NCBI GenBank assembly: GCA_027596195.1
Contig: JADGJG010000975.1
Location: 1 to 10,282 of the forward strand
Direction of reading: 5' to 3'
DNA from: Podochytrium sp. JEL0797
Lineage: Eukaryota; Chytridiomycota; Chytridiomycetes; Chytridiales; Chytriomycetaceae
DNA length: 10,282 nucleotides
Positions 8,537-10,282 of the stretch are shown one piece after another (position 1 is the stretch's first letter; every line of letters starts with the position of its first letter). The notes beneath the pieces are model-generated. The model saw only the letters and a list, made by a program, of their open reading frames with translations. It was not told the origin of the DNA and made no database searches. The translations under genes were made by a program, and so were the position numbers.

Positions 8537-8995
8537 ATGCTTTCCTCTCTCATCCGCGCTTCCGCACCCACTGCATTACGATCAAGGACTCTGGCGGCTG
8601 CCTTCTCAACATCGCATTCGAAGCCTCCGACACCCTCAACATCTCGCTCAACGTCCGACCAGCAAAACCATCAATCTATATCAACCGAACCAGCCAAAGA
8701 TGCACCGTTGCTCCTCCCCGCTGTCCCCGGATCGGAAGACTGCTGCATGAGTGGATGCGCTCATTGGTAAGAGGGACCTTCCACCCACGTACCCTCGATT
8801 CTAATGTCGAAATGCGCCGCGCTTGCCTATTTCGATATTCTCTCTTGCAGCGTCTGGGACATGTACGGCGAGGAAGTTGAAAAGTACAATCTCGTGGCCA
8901 AAGAGAGAGGACTGCCGCAACTCGATCCCGATTCGATCGATCCAAGCGTGCAGGCGTTTCGAGATATGGAACGCGACCTTCAAAAGAAGGGGTAA
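8537..8995 (+). CDS. OXLD1: OXLD1-type oxidoreductase-like domain protein, mitochondrial
   Basis: This two-exon gene (8537-8766 and 8851-8995; 84-nt intron with GTAAGA donor, CTAAT branch-like site and TTGCAG acceptor) encodes 124 residues. Residues 1-29 form a Ser/Ala/Arg-rich, acid-free presequence of mitochondrial type with a likely processing area near AAAFSTS. Residues 30-60 are a Ser/Thr/Pro-rich linker. The conserved core is GSEDCCMSGCAHC followed by VWDMYGEEVEKY, the oxidoreductase-like domain signature with Cys 69, 70, 74 and 77; the splice junction falls within Cys77. The family is small and poorly understood, and the name reflects a domain label rather than a demonstrated reaction. 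The Cys cluster suggests metal binding or redox chemistry, which is inference. The ATG at 8537 is chosen because it begins the presequence. The gene is divergent from ZRSR. Confidence 0.92.
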
Positions 8996-9031
8996 CGTAC
9001 CTATTTAACCGAAGTAAACCAAGAATGGAGT

Positions 9032-9037
9032 AATAAA
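9032..9037 (+). terminator. Poly(A) signal AATAAA for the OXLD1-like gene
   Basis: AATAAA begins 37 nt after the TAA stop at 8993-8995 and is the first such signal on the plus strand, consistent with a short 3' UTR. Confidence 0.6.
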
Positions 9038-9244
9038 AGGAGGCGTAGACAACAACTCTCTTCCCGCTGAGATTGGGTTCCTCTTCAACACTGGAAAGAG
9101 AAAACATAATAAGTGATGCTGTCTTCAAATAACAACCCCGTTTCCAGCCTGAAGCCTCCGAGTTCCAGCGTCGTTGTGAGGGTGCAATCAGAAATCACGA
9201 ATCCTCTGTTGCGCAAATACTAGTAAAAATCAACAACGGTCCGA

Positions 9245-9347
9245 CGGCGCCCCCTCTCACGGCCTAGTGATTTCGGCGGCCCCTGTCACGGCTTGGCCGA
9301 GTTTTCGCTGATCTAAGAAGCGATTTCGGCGGCCCCATTCCGACCCC
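9245..9347. repeat. Three short GC-rich direct repeats
   Basis: Similar 21-nt copies start at 9245, 9274 and 9327. The first two agree at 18 of 21 positions (CGGCGCCCCCTCTCACGGCCT and CGGCGGCCCCTGTCACGGCTT differ at three). The 15-mer GATTTCGGCGGCCCC occurs exactly at 9269-9283 and 9322-9336, 53 bp apart. The block is GC-rich within an AT-leaning spacer and non-coding as far as I can see. Confidence 0.7.
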
Positions 9348-9814
9348 CCGTTTCTAGGAGAACCCAGAGAGCTTGTTACGAAATGACCCAGGTTGGGGTA
9401 CTGAGATGGACTGTGGGGAGCCAATGCAAAGGGTTAAAATATTTTGAAAAATGAGAAGGAGGTTGTGGATATTGATGCAAGCTTCGTTACACTCCCATTG
9501 TTGGAAAAATTGCTTATAGAATATAGATGCACACTTACACCTATGAAGTATGAGGCCTCAGCAAACAGTAATGATTTCGATTTGAGGTTGCTGTTGGGGA
9601 TCAACAACTACCTCGAGTCTCTCTCTCTGTTATTGTTCTTTCAGAAATGAATCACCACCGTCTCTTTATTTAGATCTGAAAACTTTCTCAGAAAAGAAAT
9701 TTGGATAGGTTAAGTGAAAAATTTAATGACTTTCTTAGTCAGAAAAGGTTCGCACTTCAAACACTTTCTTTCTGGGCGACTCTTTCACATGTCAACAATT
9801 ATGATTCTCAGGAC

Positions 9815-9823
9815 TATATAAAA
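9815..9823 (+). promoter_or_regulatory. TATA element upstream of tRNA-Arg
   Basis: TATATAAAA starts 30 nt before the first tRNA nucleotide. Upstream TATA elements at about this distance are required for tRNA transcription in fission yeast and help in plants, so this is a plausible TFIIIB/TBP site. It could instead serve a Pol II gene starting at 9966, but the distance to the tRNA fits better. Confidence 0.6.
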
Positions 9824-9844
9824 CATTTTTAGATACGAATTCAA

Positions 9845-9917
9845 GGGCCTGTGGCAAAATGGTTACCGCGCTTGACTACGAATCAAGAGATTCCAGGTTC
9901 GACCCCTGGCCGGCTCG
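9845..9917 (+). tRNA. trnR-ACG: tRNA-Arg (anticodon ACG)
   Basis: A 73-nt intronless cloverleaf. Acceptor strands GGGCCTG and CCGGCTC pair with one G-U (2:71) and one U-C mismatch (6:67), with discriminator G. The anticodon stem CTTGA/TCAAG encloses loop CTACGAA with anticodon ACG at 9878-9880, which reads CGN arginine codons once A34 becomes inosine. The T arm CCAGG/CCTGG with loop TTCGACC is perfect. The D arm is weak: G10-C25 and C11-G24 pair, but A12/C23 and A13/C22 do not. The internal promoter is intact: A box TGGCAAAATGG (9852-9862) and B box GGTTCGACCCC (9896-9906). The encoded RNA ends at the discriminator, so CCA would be added later, as expected in eukaryotes. Confidence 0.9.
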
Positions 9918-9919
9918 TA

Positions 9920-9935
9920 TTTTTTTAAATTTTTT
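9920..9935 (+). terminator. Double oligo-T Pol III terminator
   Basis: Seven T (9920-9926) and then six T (9930-9935) follow the tRNA 3' end by 2 and 12 nt. T runs of this length are standard RNA polymerase III terminators, and the second would act as backup. Confidence 0.85.
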
Positions 9936-9965
9936 CTATCACTTATTATTCTTTAACTTTGGCAA

Positions 9966-10163
9966 ATGTCCAAACATAGATCGCCAACCACCATTGACAT
10001 CCGTCAAGCCCAGCTCACCAACACCATTGTCACTGCCCTCGGGAAGCGCGGTGCCGGATCCGGAGTCGATAGTGCTGGAGCCAACAAGCCCAAGTACGCG
10101 CAATGTGGACCCGTTTTGTATTGTCTCCGCGGACGGTGTCAAACTCGAGTGATGGGGGCATAA
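9966..10163 (+). CDS. Weak candidate first exon or small gene
   Basis: An ATG with A at -3 opens a 65-codon frame beginning MSKHRSPTTIDIRQAQL, with C-biased third positions resembling parts of the HEATR5 gene. I do not recognise it. A donor-like GTACGC follows GCCCAA at about 10092, but no downstream acceptor in the window gives a clean in-frame continuation. A separate open frame, KKKRVSELSDMQIF, runs from about 10205 to the window end. A minus-strand frame (10265-9939, starting MSHLFFSQRF) is also open across the region, so strand and reality are uncertain. Only transcript data or homologues would settle it. Confidence 0.2.
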   Translation: MSKHRSPTTIDIRQAQLTNTIVTALGKRGAGSGVDSAGANKPKYAQCGPVLYCLRGRCQTRVMGA

Positions 10164-10255
10164 AAGAACTTTAGTTGTTTCTCCTTCTACTGTATTTTTT
10201 GAAGAAGAAGCGCGTTTCGGAATTGTCAGATATGCAAATCTTTGAGAAAAAAAGA

Positions 10256-10266
10256 GATGACTCATC
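10256..10266. promoter_or_regulatory. AP-1/Gcn4-like palindrome GATGACTCATC
   Basis: An 11-bp palindrome contains the bZIP consensus TGACTCA (10258-10264) with the flanking bases preferred by Gcn4. It may regulate a gene starting outside the window or the uncertain gene at 9966. An isolated short motif can arise by chance and may lie within coding sequence. Confidence 0.3.
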
Positions 10267-10282
10267 TTCCGTTGGCGTTGGC

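Larger units (their letters stand above)
8996..9814. other. Intergenic stretch between OXLD1-like gene and tRNA
   Basis: About 820 bp without a convincing gene. It holds a poly(A) signal (9032-9037), a GC-rich block of short direct repeats (9245-9347) and an AT-rich part before the tRNA. The longest notable open frame, roughly 9438-9650 on the plus strand, has no good ATG near its start and no recognisable domain. A chance frame or a decayed exon are both possible. I see no transposon ends, no snRNA-like sequence and no second tRNA. Confidence 0.6.

Noticed and set aside
8676..9128. 150-codon minus-strand open frame opposite the OXLD1-like gene
   Set aside because: It is antisense to a gene with a conserved Cys motif and a good intron, and it crosses that intron and the 3' UTR without any domain of its own.
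9111..9155. GTGATGC ... CTGA resembling snoRNA C and D boxes
   Set aside because: The spacing is too short for a normal C/D snoRNA, the C box is imperfect and no terminal stem is visible.
9438..9650. Roughly 70-codon plus-strand open frame ending LLLFFQK
   Set aside because: No ATG near the start, no recognised domain, and an AT-rich composition that allows chance frames of this length.
10232..10239. Octamer-like ATGCAAAT
   Set aside because: POU-domain factors that use this element are animal-specific; one 8-mer in an AT-rich segment is expected by chance.
1..10282. Mobile element, viral remnant, CRISPR array or defence system
   Set aside because: No transposase, integrase, reverse transcriptase or capsid-like protein, no terminal inverted repeats, and no regular repeat-spacer array were found on either strand.

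Overview
The window is nuclear DNA of an intron-rich eukaryote with a compact genome. It is most likely a fungus, and I favour an early-diverging one such as a chytrid. Thirteen short GT-AG introns (43 to 84 nt) can be placed. Intergenic gaps of 48 to 119 bp separate the first four genes, AATAAA poly(A) signals sit just after stop codons, and a tRNA gene with A/B boxes and oligo-T terminators lies near the right end. A ZRSR-type splicing factor points to a lineage that may keep the U12 (minor) spliceosome, which most ascomycetes and basidiomycetes have lost. The species call is inference.

Layout. (1) 1-130: a homopolymer-rich left edge ending in a possible splice acceptor. (2) 131-6172 (+): ten exons of a HEATR5/Laa1-type HEAT-repeat protein, complete at the C-terminus but lacking about 200 N-terminal residues. 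(3) 6292-7354 (-): a two-exon gene for an unrecognised, probably disordered 339-residue protein with a 27-bp minisatellite in its coding region. (4) 7462-8488 (-): a three-exon ZRSR2/U2AF35-related protein (CCCH, RRM-like, CCCH, RS-rich tail). (5) 8537-8995 (+): a two-exon OXLD1-type mitochondrial protein with an oxidoreductase-like Cys motif, divergent from (4) across only 48 bp. (6) 8996-9814: about 800 bp with a poly(A) signal and short GC-rich direct repeats but no convincing gene. (7) 9845-9917 (+): tRNA-Arg(ACG) with a TATA element at -30 and a double T-run terminator. (8) 9936-10282: a weak candidate first exon and an AP-1/Gcn4-like palindrome.

The genes do not form a pathway. They are ordinary eukaryotic neighbours: AP-1/clathrin trafficking, 3' splice-site recognition, a mitochondrial protein and a tRNA. 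The points worth a second look are packing (overlapping poly(A) signals, a 48-bp divergent promoter), splicing (stop-free introns of length 3n, one inside the zinc finger of the splicing factor; a duplicated acceptor in the HEATR5 gene), a shortened second zinc finger in the ZRSR protein, and the unknown protein with eight aliphatic-Phe motifs. I found no mobile element, CRISPR array, defence system or other clearly new system.
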